Assembly (NCBI GenBank): GCA_007750655.1
Contig: CP036290.1
Location: forward strand, 3,100,001-3,164,000
From: Rohdeia mirabilis
GTDB taxonomy: Bacteria > Planctomycetota > UBA1135 > GCA-002686595
Length of the DNA stretch: 64,000 nucleotides
Direction of reading: 5' to 3'
This document shows positions 34,838 through 42,191 of the stretch, in pieces; position 1 is the first letter of the stretch; each line of letters starts with the position of its first letter. Below the pieces are notes generated by a model, which saw nothing but the letters and a program-made list of their open reading frames with translations, was not told where the DNA came from and ran no database searches. A program made the position numbers and the translations under genes.

Positions 34838-36517
34838 CTACCGCGCCGCCTGCCGCGTCGCGATGGGCACGTAGCCGACCTCGAATCCGGCCGGCGGCTC
34901 GACGATCAGCGCGGGATCGATCGCTGCGAGCGTTCCGGTGGTCGCGGGCGGCAGGTACTGCTGGTCGCGCGTCCAGGAGCGGTGGAGCAGTTCGACGCGG
35001 CGCTGCAGTTCCTCGCGCTCGCCGGCGGTGAGGTCGGCGTTCTGCAGTGCGGGCTGGTCGGCGAAGCGGTACCAGGAGTAGGTCACGACGCTGCCGTCGC
35101 CGAGTTCGGCCGTGAAGGGGCCGGCGACGGGACCGGGCTCGGCCCAACAGCCGTCCTCCGGCGTGACGTAGGGCTCGGGTGCGGGGCGCGGCTCGACGAA
35201 GCGCGCCGCCGCCAACCGCTCGCGCACCGGAACGTCGCCTGCGGGCACCGGCACCCAGCTCGTGCGGTCGTTCGACGTGTCGAGCCGGTAGTACTCGGGC
35301 ACGCGCACGAGACCGCGACCCGCGACGCGACCGGATGCGCCGCCCACCCGCTCGAGCAGGCCCCCCGGTGCAGCGCCGAAGCGGTACCCGAACGTGTGCT
35401 CGTCGAGCGCGACCGACTCGGCGAAGACCTCGCGCGCGATCTGGGCGCGCACTTCTTCGTCGCGACCTTCGGCGTTCGTGCGCAGCTCGCCCGTCGGCAG
35501 CGACCAGCCCCAGTTGCCGCCGTCGCGGATCGTGTGCACGTGTCCGTGCTCGGGCGTGATCCGTCCGGACGCCGCCTCCCCGCCCGCGAACCAGGCCGCG
35601 ACGTCGTTCCACAGCGCCGCGTCGGTGTACGACGTGTGGCGGTGCACCATCACCGCGTCCCCCTTCGCGTCGACGGGGAAGCGCGTGTCGGCGATGCGCG
35701 CGTAGAGCACGCCGTCGTCCCCCTGCGCCGTCGCCGCGGGAATGTGCTGGGTCTCCATCGAGATCGGGCGACTCGACTCCGACGGCTGGCTGTCGAGGAA
35801 GCGCCCGACGAGGTCCGTGCGCTCGATCGTGACCTCACTGAAGAAGAACGGCGTGAAGAACGCGACCGGCCCCTTGAAGTTCGCGGCGTCCAGGAACAGT
35901 GTCCAACTGCGGTCGCCGGTCGGCACCTCGTGTCCCGCGGTCGTCGCCTTGGCCTCGGTCAGCGGCAGCGGCAGGTAGCCGTAGCCGAGCAGTTCACCGC
36001 TCGTTCCCTGCGCGAGATTCAAACCGTCGGGCGGCCACAGGATCCATGGACTGAGCTGTGCGACGCCGTACTTGCCCGCCGGCTCGTCCCAGTCGCGTCC
36101 CTTGCCGGCGCCGGGTCCGTTGGCCCAGGCCCTGAAGTTGTGCGCGACGCCGCCCATGATGAACTTGGGCGTCGTGGTCGGAAAGCGCGTATCGCGCCAC
36201 CAACCGAGTCCGCCTTCGATGTCGGTGTAGAACCAGTCGTCGGGTTCGGGCTCGACGGGCGCGGGGAACATCCAGGTGCTGAACAGTCCGGTCTGGTAGC
36301 GCGGCCCCGGGTGCTCGGCGAGCATCGGCCAGGCCGCCACGTGCATCGAGAAGCCGCCGCCGTACTCCTCGGGCGCGCCGTCGATCGGGACCTGGAGGTA
36401 GCCGTGACACTCGGTGGCTTCGAGCGGCGCGTCGGCGTCTTGGGTTGCGCCGGTCGTGGCCAGGAAGGCCGGGATCAGGGCGACGAGGGCGATGCAGATG
36501 GTGGAGCGATGGAGCAT
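34838..36517 (-). CDS. Large secreted protein of unknown function
   Basis: 559 residues. The signal peptide (MLHRSTICIALVALIPAFLATTGATQ) is clear. The mature sequence is rich in Trp, Tyr, Pro and Gly (FSTWMFPAPVEPEPDDWFYTD, WWRDTRFPTTTPKFIMGG, LSPWILWPPDGLNL, HRHTSYTDAALWND, HGHVHTIRDGG), as in beta-sandwich carbohydrate-binding or surface proteins. There are few cysteines and no catalytic signature that I can name. The start codon lies 10 bp from the left end of element E1, which therefore forms most of its upstream region. The gene is convergent with the VOC gene. Confidence 0.75.
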   Translation of the reverse strand: MLHRSTICIALVALIPAFLATTGATQDADAPLEATECHGYLQVPIDGAPEEYGGGFSMHVAAWPMLAEHPGPRYQTGLFSTWMFPAPVEPEPDDWFYTDIEGGLGWWRDTRFPTTTPKFIMGGVAHNFRAWANGPGAGKGRDWDEPAGKYGVAQLSPWILWPPDGLNLAQGTSGELLGYGYLPLPLTEAKATTAGHEVPTGDRSWTLFLDAANFKGPVAFFTPFFFSEVTIERTDLVGRFLDSQPSESSRPISMETQHIPAATAQGDDGVLYARIADTRFPVDAKGDAVMVHRHTSYTDAALWNDVAAWFAGGEAASGRITPEHGHVHTIRDGGNWGWSLPTGELRTNAEGRDEEVRAQIAREVFAESVALDEHTFGYRFGAAPGGLLERVGGASGRVAGRGLVRVPEYYRLDTSNDRTSWVPVPAGDVPVRERLAAARFVEPRPAPEPYVTPEDGCWAEPGPVAGPFTAELGDGSVVTYSWYRFADQPALQNADLTAGEREELQRRVELLHRSWTRDQQYLPPATTGTLAAIDPALIVEPPAGFEVGYVPIATRQAAR

Positions 36518-36526
36518 GGGCGTAGC

Positions 36527-36725
36527 CTAGTGGTGTGATTCGCTCTCTTGGGGCACGGCTTCCCCTGATGTCGGCAGCGTCCCGTACGGGCAGCACTGCT
36601 GCGTCAGGCCTCCTTCGAGACTCGAGAGCCCGGTACTCATGGAAGAGGGGGCGAGTCGCCCGTGCCACGCACCGTATCCCGTACGGAACGCCGAAATGCC
36701 TCGGCAGAGCGCGTCACACCACTAG
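36527..36725. mobile_element. MITE-like element E1 (family E)
   Basis: 199 bp bounded by inverted repeats CTAGTGGTGTGA / TCACACCACTAG, with weaker pairing continuing inward (ATTCGCTCT against AGAGCGCGT). A second copy (E2, 58463-58659) aligns over the full length. Shared interior blocks include CAGCGTCCCGT, CTGCGTCAGGC, GACTCGAGAGCCC and GCGAGTCGCCCGTGCCACGC. There is no coding capacity, so if it is mobile it is non-autonomous. Confidence 0.8.
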
Positions 36726-36790
36726 CGCCCCACGCGACTTCCGCTGTGGCCTCGCGATGGGCGTCGCACGCCAGCAGCACGAGCTTCGAT

Positions 36791-36872
36791 CGGTGTGCGT
36801 CACCAACCTGCCCGGAACCGTCATGCGGTGACGCACACCGGTGGGGAGTTCATCGATCGGTGTGCGACACCG
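36791..36872. repeat. Family B cluster B3
   Basis: Three related motifs, CGGTGTGCGTCACC, GGTGACGCACACCGG and CGGTGTGCGACACCG, give two alternative stem-loops. They are related to B0, B1 and B2 but less regular. Between element E1 and the AraC-type gene; the remaining 218 bp to 37090 show no further feature. Confidence 0.65.
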
Positions 36873-37090
36873 TGCGAAGGCAACTGAGGAGCGGGCAGTA
36901 GTCGCGCTACGACCCGCCGGCGCGTCCGGGTCCGCCGGCTCAGGGCTGCGTGCGCCCGCCCGGCTTCCCGCTCGCCGGCGAGGAATCGCCACCGGCCGGA
37001 TCCTCGCTCCCCGAGCCTGCGTCATAGTGAGAAGAGGCCCGCCCCGGTCGCTCGGGCACGCCGCCCGCCGCCCCACCCGCGCCTCGCCCG

Positions 37091-37963
37091 ATGAGCGTCC
37101 GCTTCGACCGCTTCCAGCCCCACCCGCTGCTGCGCCCCCACGTCCGCTTCTACTACGCGGTGCGCACGGGCCCGGTCGCCCCCGCGCCGATCGTCAACCA
37201 CCCGCAGGGCGGCGTCGATCTGGTCTTCGGCTTCACGGGTCGGACGGGATTCGTCGGCGGCGGCGGCCAGCGCGCGAGCTTCGCCGACTTCGGCATCTCG
37301 GTGCTCGGGCTGCAGGACGGCCCCTGCGGCGTCCAGCTCGGCACCGGACTCGAGCGCTTCTGCGTCGCGTTCGAGCCGGAGGGGTTCGCGCGCCTCGTCG
37401 GACTCCCGCTCTCGGACGTGGTGAATCGCGGGCGGAGCGTGCGCGACCACGTGGACGACGATCTGCGTGCGCTGCACGAGCGGTTGGGCGAGGCCGCCGA
37501 CGACGCGACCAGGGTGGCGCTCGTGGACGCGCTCCTGGTCGAGCGTCTGCGGCGGTCGCTCGACCGGCGCGCCTCGGATCCCCGCTGGCCGTACGCGCGC
37601 CTCGAGCCGTTGCTGCGCGAACTCCGACTCAGCGGCGGCCGTCGCAGTCTTGGCGAGCTCGCGAGCGCCGCGAACGTCAGCGGCCGGACCGTGCAGCGCT
37701 GGACGCGCGACGTGCTCGGCATGGGCCCGAAGACCTACAGCCGCATCGTGCGCTTCACCGCCGCGCTCAAGCTGATGGAGGAGCACCCGCGTCTGGACTG
37801 GCACGACGTCCTGGTGCGTGCGGGCTACTACGACCAGTCGCACTTCATCGCGGAGTTCCGTCGCTTCGCGGGTGTCACGCCACTCGTCTTCGCGCGCGGC
37901 GACGTGCGGCTGAGTCGCCTGTTCACCGGTGGCGAAGTCGAGCGGCTCGAGTTGATGGATTGA
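37091..37963 (+). CDS. AraC-family transcriptional regulator
   Basis: 290 residues. The C-terminal AraC/XylS double helix-turn-helix is at about 185-280: LGELASAANVSGRTVQRWTRDVLGMGPKTYSRIVRF is the first HTH with linker helix, and DVLVRAGYYDQSHFIAEFRRFAGVTP is the second. The N-terminal about 170 residues match the DUF6597-type sensor domain found in many AraC proteins (HPLLRPHVRFYYAVRTG; GVQLGTGLERFCVAFEPEGFARL). The effector is unknown. The last codons GAG TTG ATG GAT TGA run into palindrome A7, which supplies the stop. Confidence 0.9.
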   Translation: MSVRFDRFQPHPLLRPHVRFYYAVRTGPVAPAPIVNHPQGGVDLVFGFTGRTGFVGGGGQRASFADFGISVLGLQDGPCGVQLGTGLERFCVAFEPEGFARLVGLPLSDVVNRGRSVRDHVDDDLRALHERLGEAADDATRVALVDALLVERLRRSLDRRASDPRWPYARLEPLLRELRLSGGRRSLGELASAANVSGRTVQRWTRDVLGMGPKTYSRIVRFTAALKLMEEHPRLDWHDVLVRAGYYDQSHFIAEFRRFAGVTPLVFARGDVRLSRLFTGGEVERLELMD

Positions 37964-38066
37964 TCGGTACGGCGTCAGGCACGCAGGTGCCACCGGCCGC
38001 CAGAGTCGCTGCGAATCGCAGCGACGTCGGCGGCCGGTGGCACCTGCGTGCCTGACGCCGTACCGA
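37957..38066. repeat. Palindromic element A7 (family A, hybrid flanks)
   Basis: The paired core is 37964-38066 (103 bp). The inner arm has CACCGGCCGCC/GGCGGCCGGTG in place of the usual CACCTGCCGCC, changed on both sides. The left flank is of the GATTGATCGG type. The right flank (ACACCCGACTCCCACC and about 40 bp beyond) is homologous to the right flank of A8, so the two ends do not match. Confidence 0.93.
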
Positions 38067-38140
38067 ACACCCGACTCCCACCTTCGCCGTAGGCCTGGAG
38101 CGTCGGTCGGTCAACTGGTGGGGCTCCTGCCTCAGGCGGG

Positions 38141-38274
38141 GCGTACGGTGTCGCACACCACAGGGGTGGTCGACCAAGCGACTTGCTCCGGTGCGATTCT
38201 TTGGTCGACCACCCCTGTGGTGTGCGACACCGTACGCCTGGTCGACCACCCCTGTGGTGTGCGACACCGTACGC
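38141..38274. repeat. Palindromic element B1 with an extra arm (family B)
   Basis: A 97-bp palindrome (38141-38237) has arms starting GCGTACGGTGTCGCACACC and a 20-nt centre ACTTGCTCCGGTGCGATTCT. A second copy of the right arm (38238-38274) follows in direct orientation. Two alternative hairpins are therefore possible with the same left arm. It lies 67 bp upstream of the first FKBP gene. Confidence 0.93.
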
Positions 38275-38340
38275 CGAGAATCTCCGCGCGGGGCGCGACA
38301 CCGTATGGATCCGCGAGGGAACGGGTCGCACAATCCGGCG

Positions 38341-38886
38341 ATGAACACCATCAAGACACTTCTGGGCCTCGCGGTCCTGACCGCCGGCCTCGCGGGCTGC
38401 CAGGGCTCGTCGGACGAAGCGACGAACGCGGGCGCGGCCCCGTCGAGCGCGACCGAAGCCAGCGACGCGAGCACGCCGGGTGCGGGCTCCACCGACGCGA
38501 ACTCGACCGACGCGGCACCGACGAAGGACGACTCGGCCGCGCAGAAGCAGTGGGCGGCCGGCGACACCATCCCTTCGGGCCGCGCGGGCGTGCCGGACAT
38601 CGAGATCCTCGAGGTCCACGGGAACGGCTCCGGCGAGGTGTGTGGCACCGGCCGGCGGGCGACGCTCGCCTACAAGGCCATGCTGATCAACGGGCAGGTG
38701 CTCGACCCGGGCACGGTGCCGTTCACCTTCCAGGTCGGCGCGCGCGAAGCCATCCAGGGTTGGGACATCATCGTCGCCAAGATGCGCGTCGGTGACAGCT
38801 TCACGCTGACGATCCCCCAGCAGCTCGCCTACGGCCCGTCGCGAGGCGACCTCAAGTTCGACATGGAGCTCTTGAGCTTCGAGTGA
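38341..38886 (+). CDS. FKBP-type peptidyl-prolyl isomerase, lipoprotein (copy 1)
   Basis: 181 residues. Signal peptide with lipobox (LTAGLAGC, Cys about 20), then a low-complexity Ala/Ser/Thr/Asp linker (20-75). The C-terminal FKBP domain (about 85-181) contains RATLAYKAMLINGQVLDPG, PFTFQVGAREAIQGWDIIVAKMRVGD and IPQQLAYGPS, the conserved FKBP core with the I-x-G-W-D/E segment. It catalyses proline cis-trans isomerisation in the envelope. It is a paralogue of 40828-41298, nearly identical over the last about 100 residues and divergent in the linker. Element B1 lies upstream and A8 directly after the stop. Confidence 0.93.
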   Translation: MNTIKTLLGLAVLTAGLAGCQGSSDEATNAGAAPSSATEASDASTPGAGSTDANSTDAAPTKDDSAAQKQWAAGDTIPSGRAGVPDIEILEVHGNGSGEVCGTGRRATLAYKAMLINGQVLDPGTVPFTFQVGAREAIQGWDIIVAKMRVGDSFTLTIPQQLAYGPSRGDLKFDMELLSFE

Positions 38887-38890
38887 GGCG

Positions 38891-39006
38891 GGGTGTTCGG
38901 TACGGCGTCAGGCACGAAAGTGCCACCTGCCGCGCCGGGTCGCTGCGAATCGCAGCGACAACGGCGGCAGGTGGCACTTTCGTGCCTGACGCCGTACCGA
39001 ACACCC
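38891..39006. repeat. Palindromic element A8 (family A)
   Basis: 116-bp palindrome with outer arms GGGTGTTCGG/CCGAACACCC and inner arm CACGAAAGTGCC/GGCACTTTCGTG. It starts 4 bp after the stop of the first FKBP gene. Its right flank (about 55 bp, including GAGCGTCGGTCGGTCAAC) also occurs to the right of A7. Confidence 0.95.
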
Positions 39007-39079
39007 GACTCCCCCCTTCGCCATGGGCCATGAGCGTCGGTCGGTCAACGGATGCGAGTCCGACGCGGCGCGCGCCCAC

Positions 39080-39883
39080 TCAGCGCTGCGGCAGTTCCTC
39101 TCCGGCGTAGAGAACGCGCATCAGGTCGGCATTGCGCACGGCTCGAAGCCGATCGACCATCTCGACGTTCGCTCGCAGGGCCGGATCCGACGCCGTGTCG
39201 AAGAGCAGGAAGGCCAGGCGCCCTTCGTGCCGCCAGGCGAACGTGCAGCCCCACTGGCTCGGCTCGAACGGCGGGTCCGCGGCCACGAACGCCGCCTCGT
39301 CCTCGAACACCTGCACGGATTCGGGAGTACGGACGCGGCGCACATACGCCTCCGCGAGCGCGCAGGTCTCTTCGAACAGGTCGTCGTTCGCGGCCTCGAA
39401 CTCCGCTTGGATCCGCTCGGCCTCCGCGCGCGTGGCGGCGTCGACCCGCTCCAGGCGTTTGAGGTGCGTCGCCGTCATCATGCGGAGCCGGTAGTCGAGC
39501 GCCTTGGCCGTCGTCGCTGGCGACGGTGAGAAGCGGACCCCCCAGTCCAGGAACTCGGCCTCGTTCCAGGTCTCGAGGTCCCTTGCATCGAGCACGACGT
39601 CCAGGAAGTAGCGCATGTAGTCGCCCTTCAAGTTCTGCAGCTCGCGCGGTTCCGTCGTCGCGACCGAACCCTCGGGCACGGAGTCGACGCGGTCCAACTC
39701 GACCGCCGCGCGGCCGGCGTCGTCGCGCGCCAGTTCCAACCCGCCTGGCCCAGCGCCGATGGTGTCGGCGCCGACCTCGTGGGCGACGCGATCGATGGGA
39801 TCATCACCAGTGCTGAAGGCCCAGATCACGAGTCCGATCAGGGTGCCGATCAGCACGAAGACTCCAGTTGCTCGACGTTCCAT
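39080..39883 (-). CDS. Membrane-anchored protein of unknown function
   Basis: 267 residues. One N-terminal membrane segment (VFVLIGTLIGLVIWAFS, about 8-24) is followed by a soluble domain that is mostly helical and charged (DYRLRMMTATHLKRLERVDAATRAEAERIQAEFEAANDDLFEETCALAEAY) with a final small beta region (WGCTFAWRHEGRLAFLLFDTA). No enzyme or binding motif recognised. The start ATG 39883 lies 4 bp from the stop of the upstream gene 39888-40631, so the two are probably co-transcribed. Confidence 0.72.
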   Translation of the reverse strand: MERRATGVFVLIGTLIGLVIWAFSTGDDPIDRVAHEVGADTIGAGPGGLELARDDAGRAAVELDRVDSVPEGSVATTEPRELQNLKGDYMRYFLDVVLDARDLETWNEAEFLDWGVRFSPSPATTAKALDYRLRMMTATHLKRLERVDAATRAEAERIQAEFEAANDDLFEETCALAEAYVRRVRTPESVQVFEDEAAFVAADPPFEPSQWGCTFAWRHEGRLAFLLFDTASDPALRANVEMVDRLRAVRNADLMRVLYAGEELPQR

Positions 39884-39887
39884 GGCT

Positions 39888-40631
39888 TCAGATGTCGAGC
39901 TTGATGCAGCGTTCGCAAGAGATGCTCAACTGCAAGCAGCTCCCACGATCTCCGACGACGGGGTCTCCGGGACCGGACCCTGCGGGTGCTCCGCCGAGCG
40001 CCTCCTCGAAGTAGTGCGGGGGCACGTAGTCGGGTGGCAGGGGGTACGGCCACGCGATAGTGGACCAGTCGAGCGCATAACTGAAGTGGACGGAATCCGA
40101 GCGGCCGCACTCCGCGTCGACGAAGAGGTACTTGGCGTAGTCACCGCCAGTCTCGTTGATATCCTCGATATCGCCCATCGACATCCCTCCTTCTTGCCCG
40201 ACGAACGGATCCCCGTCGGCATCGACGATCTCGAGCTCCAGGTCCGAAACGTCCACGAGCAGGTCGTAGACCTCGACCTTCACCCATGCGGTGTACATCA
40301 CGTGGCAGGTCGCCTCGCACTCGTGCGAGTCCTTGCAGTTGTCCGTGGGCGGCGTGAAGAACGACGCCCCCGCGATGATCTTCGCAGCGATCGCGTAGTT
40401 GCTGGGATCGCTGATGTCTCCGGTCCCCTTCCACACGCGGAGGTACCGCACGTCAGGACCCATTGGTACTGCCGACGACGAACACCCCAAGCAGCGGTAC
40501 AGGTGTTCGGGCGGAGCGGAACCGCTGACCGGCTCGGGCGCCGCCGATGCGGACGTGGTGTTCGGAGCGGCGAGGAGCGCGAGCGCGACGAGAGCGGCAG
40601 CAAGGCCGCTGGAGAGCACGAACGAGGGCAT
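39888..40631 (-). CDS. Secreted Cys-rich protein of unknown function
   Basis: 247 residues with signal peptide (about 1-30, cleavage after SASA). The mature part contains eight or more cysteines in pairs (YRCLGCSSS, NCKDSHECEATC, AECGRSD, LQLSISCERC), suggesting disulfide bonds in an exported domain. It also has acidic stretches (DVSDLELEIVDADGDPF) that could bind calcium. The end (CIKLDI) is followed by the next gene after 4 bp. No family recognised. Confidence 0.7.
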   Translation of the reverse strand: MPSFVLSSGLAAALVALALLAAPNTTSASAAPEPVSGSAPPEHLYRCLGCSSSAVPMGPDVRYLRVWKGTGDISDPSNYAIAAKIIAGASFFTPPTDNCKDSHECEATCHVMYTAWVKVEVYDLLVDVSDLELEIVDADGDPFVGQEGGMSMGDIEDINETGGDYAKYLFVDAECGRSDSVHFSYALDWSTIAWPYPLPPDYVPPHYFEEALGGAPAGSGPGDPVVGDRGSCLQLSISCERCIKLDI

Positions 40632-40827
40632 GGTCGTCTGCTGTGGGTTGATGGTGCGAGCGAGTCGAGCCCGATCCCCGCGGGCTCACGAACGGAGCCT
40701 AAGGGCCGCGCCAGATTCCTGCCACGCCCAGCGCGCGCAGGCTCCCCCATCTCTCGCTCCGAAGCCGTATGACGCGCCCGGCCACGGGTCTCTGGATCCG
40801 CGAGCGGGCGCTCCGCACACTTTGCTC

Positions 40828-41298
40828 ATGAACACCATCACGACACTTCTGAGCCTCGCAGTCCTGACCGCCAGTCTCGCGGGTTGCCACAGCACGTCGG
40901 ACGGATCGGCCCACGATTCGGCCGCCGGATCGGCCCACACCGACTCGGCCGCGATGTCGCAGTGGTCGGCCGGCGACACGATCCCTGCGGGCCGCGCGGG
41001 CGTGCCCGACATCCAGATCCTCGAGGTTCACGGGAACGGCACCGGCGAGGTGTGTGGCACCGGCCGGCGGGCGACGCTCGCCTACAAGGCCATGCTGATC
41101 GACGGACAGGTGTTCGATCCGGGCACGCGCCCATTCACGTTCAGGGTCGGCGCGGGCGAGGCCATCCAGGGCTGGGACGTGATCGTCGCGAAGATGCGCG
41201 TGGGCGACAGCTTCACGTTGGTCATCCCGCAGCAGCTCGCCTATGGCCCGTCGCGAGGCGACCTCAAGTTCGACATGGAGCTCTTGAGCTTCGAGTGA
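40828..41298 (+). CDS. FKBP-type peptidyl-prolyl isomerase, lipoprotein (copy 2)
   Basis: 156 residues. Signal and lipobox (LTASLAGC) are followed by a shorter His/Ser/Asp linker than copy 1, then an FKBP domain with RATLAYKAMLIDGQVFDPG, FRVGAGEAIQGWDVIVAKMRVGD and IPQQLAYGPS. The last 17 codons and stop are the same as in copy 1 at the DNA level, indicating recent duplication or conversion. The 3' end overlaps the 3' end of the convergent thioredoxin-like gene by 35 bp (41264-41298). The 196 bp upstream show no repeat element. Confidence 0.92.
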   Translation: MNTITTLLSLAVLTASLAGCHSTSDGSAHDSAAGSAHTDSAAMSQWSAGDTIPAGRAGVPDIQILEVHGNGTGEVCGTGRRATLAYKAMLIDGQVFDPGTRPFTFRVGAGEAIQGWDVIVAKMRVGDSFTLVIPQQLAYGPSRGDLKFDMELLSFE

Positions 41299-41947
41299 GG
41301 CGGTTGACGCGCTCGTCCGAACTGTCGGCGACAGCCTCCGCCGCCGTCGGGTGCAGCGTCGTGCGCCGCTCGGCATCCAGTGCGTCGTAGCCAGCGCGCG
41401 CCGCCTCGAGCAGTGCGGTGACGGGCTCGACCCGCGTCATCGCGTCGTCGTACCGCGCTCGCAGCACCTCGTGTCCGAGCAATTCGCCGCCCGCCGTGAA
41501 CGCGTACATCCCCTGTCGGGACTCGCTCATCCACTCCACGTCGATCTGCGCCTCGATGTGTTCGAAGACGCGCTTGGCGGGCGTGTCCTCACCCCACACG
41601 AGCTCGCGCTCGTCGTGGCTCAGCATGACGAACGAGCGCGTCAGTTCCTGCACCGACGGGTTCGACCAGACCAACTGTCTGACCGCGTTGCCCTGCTGTC
41701 ACGTGCAGCCCTGGGGATCGCCGGTAGCGAGGTAGAGCAGGATCGGGCGGTCGTCGCGCGCGGCCCGGGCCAGCGCGGGTCCGAAGGCCTGGTGCCAGTC
41801 GATCCCGGTCTTCCACGAGATCTCGGCCGGGTCCGCGTCCACGTGCGCGAACCAGCGCTCGAAGTCGTGCGGGTCCGCAAGCGGGCGGATGTCCTCTTGC
41901 ACGATGGAAGCGAGCAGGAGTCCGATGGCAGGCAGGAGGAGACGCAT
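41264..41947 (-). CDS. Secreted thioredoxin-like selenoprotein candidate (C-T-U motif, Sec83)
   Basis: 227 residues if the in-frame TGA at 41699-41701 is decoded. Start ATG 41947 gives a signal peptide (MRLLLPAIGLLLASIVQ). IDWHQAFGPALARAARDDRPILLYLATG is the helix and first strand of a thioredoxin-like fold. The active-site loop should come next, and it reads GDPQGCT-U-QQGNAVRQLVW, with Cys81 and Sec83. The fold continues after the UGA (SFVMLSHDERELVWG, then GMYAFTAGGELLGHEVL as the last strands). Both segments share one frame. UGA falls exactly at the redox site, where selenocysteine is expected. The extreme C-terminus overlaps the convergent FKBP gene and may not be conserved. Confidence 0.85.
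41663..41685 (-). promoter_or_regulatory. SECIS-like hairpin in the thioredoxin-like gene
   Basis: 9-bp stem CGGUCAGAC/GUCUGGUCG (two G-U wobbles) with a 5-nt loop AGUUG whose first base is 23 nt after the UGA. It fits the bacterial SECIS geometry and shares AGUU with the loops of both FG-GAP genes. The stem forces AGA (Arg) and TTG (Leu) codons, both unusual in this G+C-rich coding style. Confidence 0.72.
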
Positions 41948-42080
41948 GGGCTCCAGTCTAGGCGATCACCGAAGGCCGGCGGGCGGGGAAGGAGCGTTCG
42001 AGCGGGCCTAGCTGTGGCGTCCGAGCGACAGGGCAACCAGCGTCCGCGCCAGACCCTCGCCTCCGACGCTGTCCCGGATG

Positions 42081-42167
42081 CGGTGTCGCACACCACCGGG
42101 GTGGTCGACCAAACGATTTGCTCCGGTGCGATTCTTTGGTCGACCACCCCGGTGGTGTGCGACACCG
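42081..42167. repeat. Palindromic element B2 (family B)
   Basis: 87 bp with arms CGGTGTCGCACACCACCGG... and complement, and a 17-nt-like centre shared with B1 (GATTTGCTCCGGTGCGATTC). Where B1 has CCACAGGGG/CCCCTGTGG, B2 has CCACCGGGG/CCCCGGTGG, a two-sided change. It ends 24 bp before the start of the large surface protein gene, in its divergent promoter region with the thioredoxin-like gene. Confidence 0.93.
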
Positions 42168-42191
42168 TATGGAGGCCAGTATCCTCCCACC

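Noticed and set aside
41264..41947. Treating the Trx-like gene as a nonsense mutant
   Set aside because: The TGA is exactly at the expected redox residue and is followed by a 9-bp stem-loop of SECIS geometry. A random mutation would not explain either.
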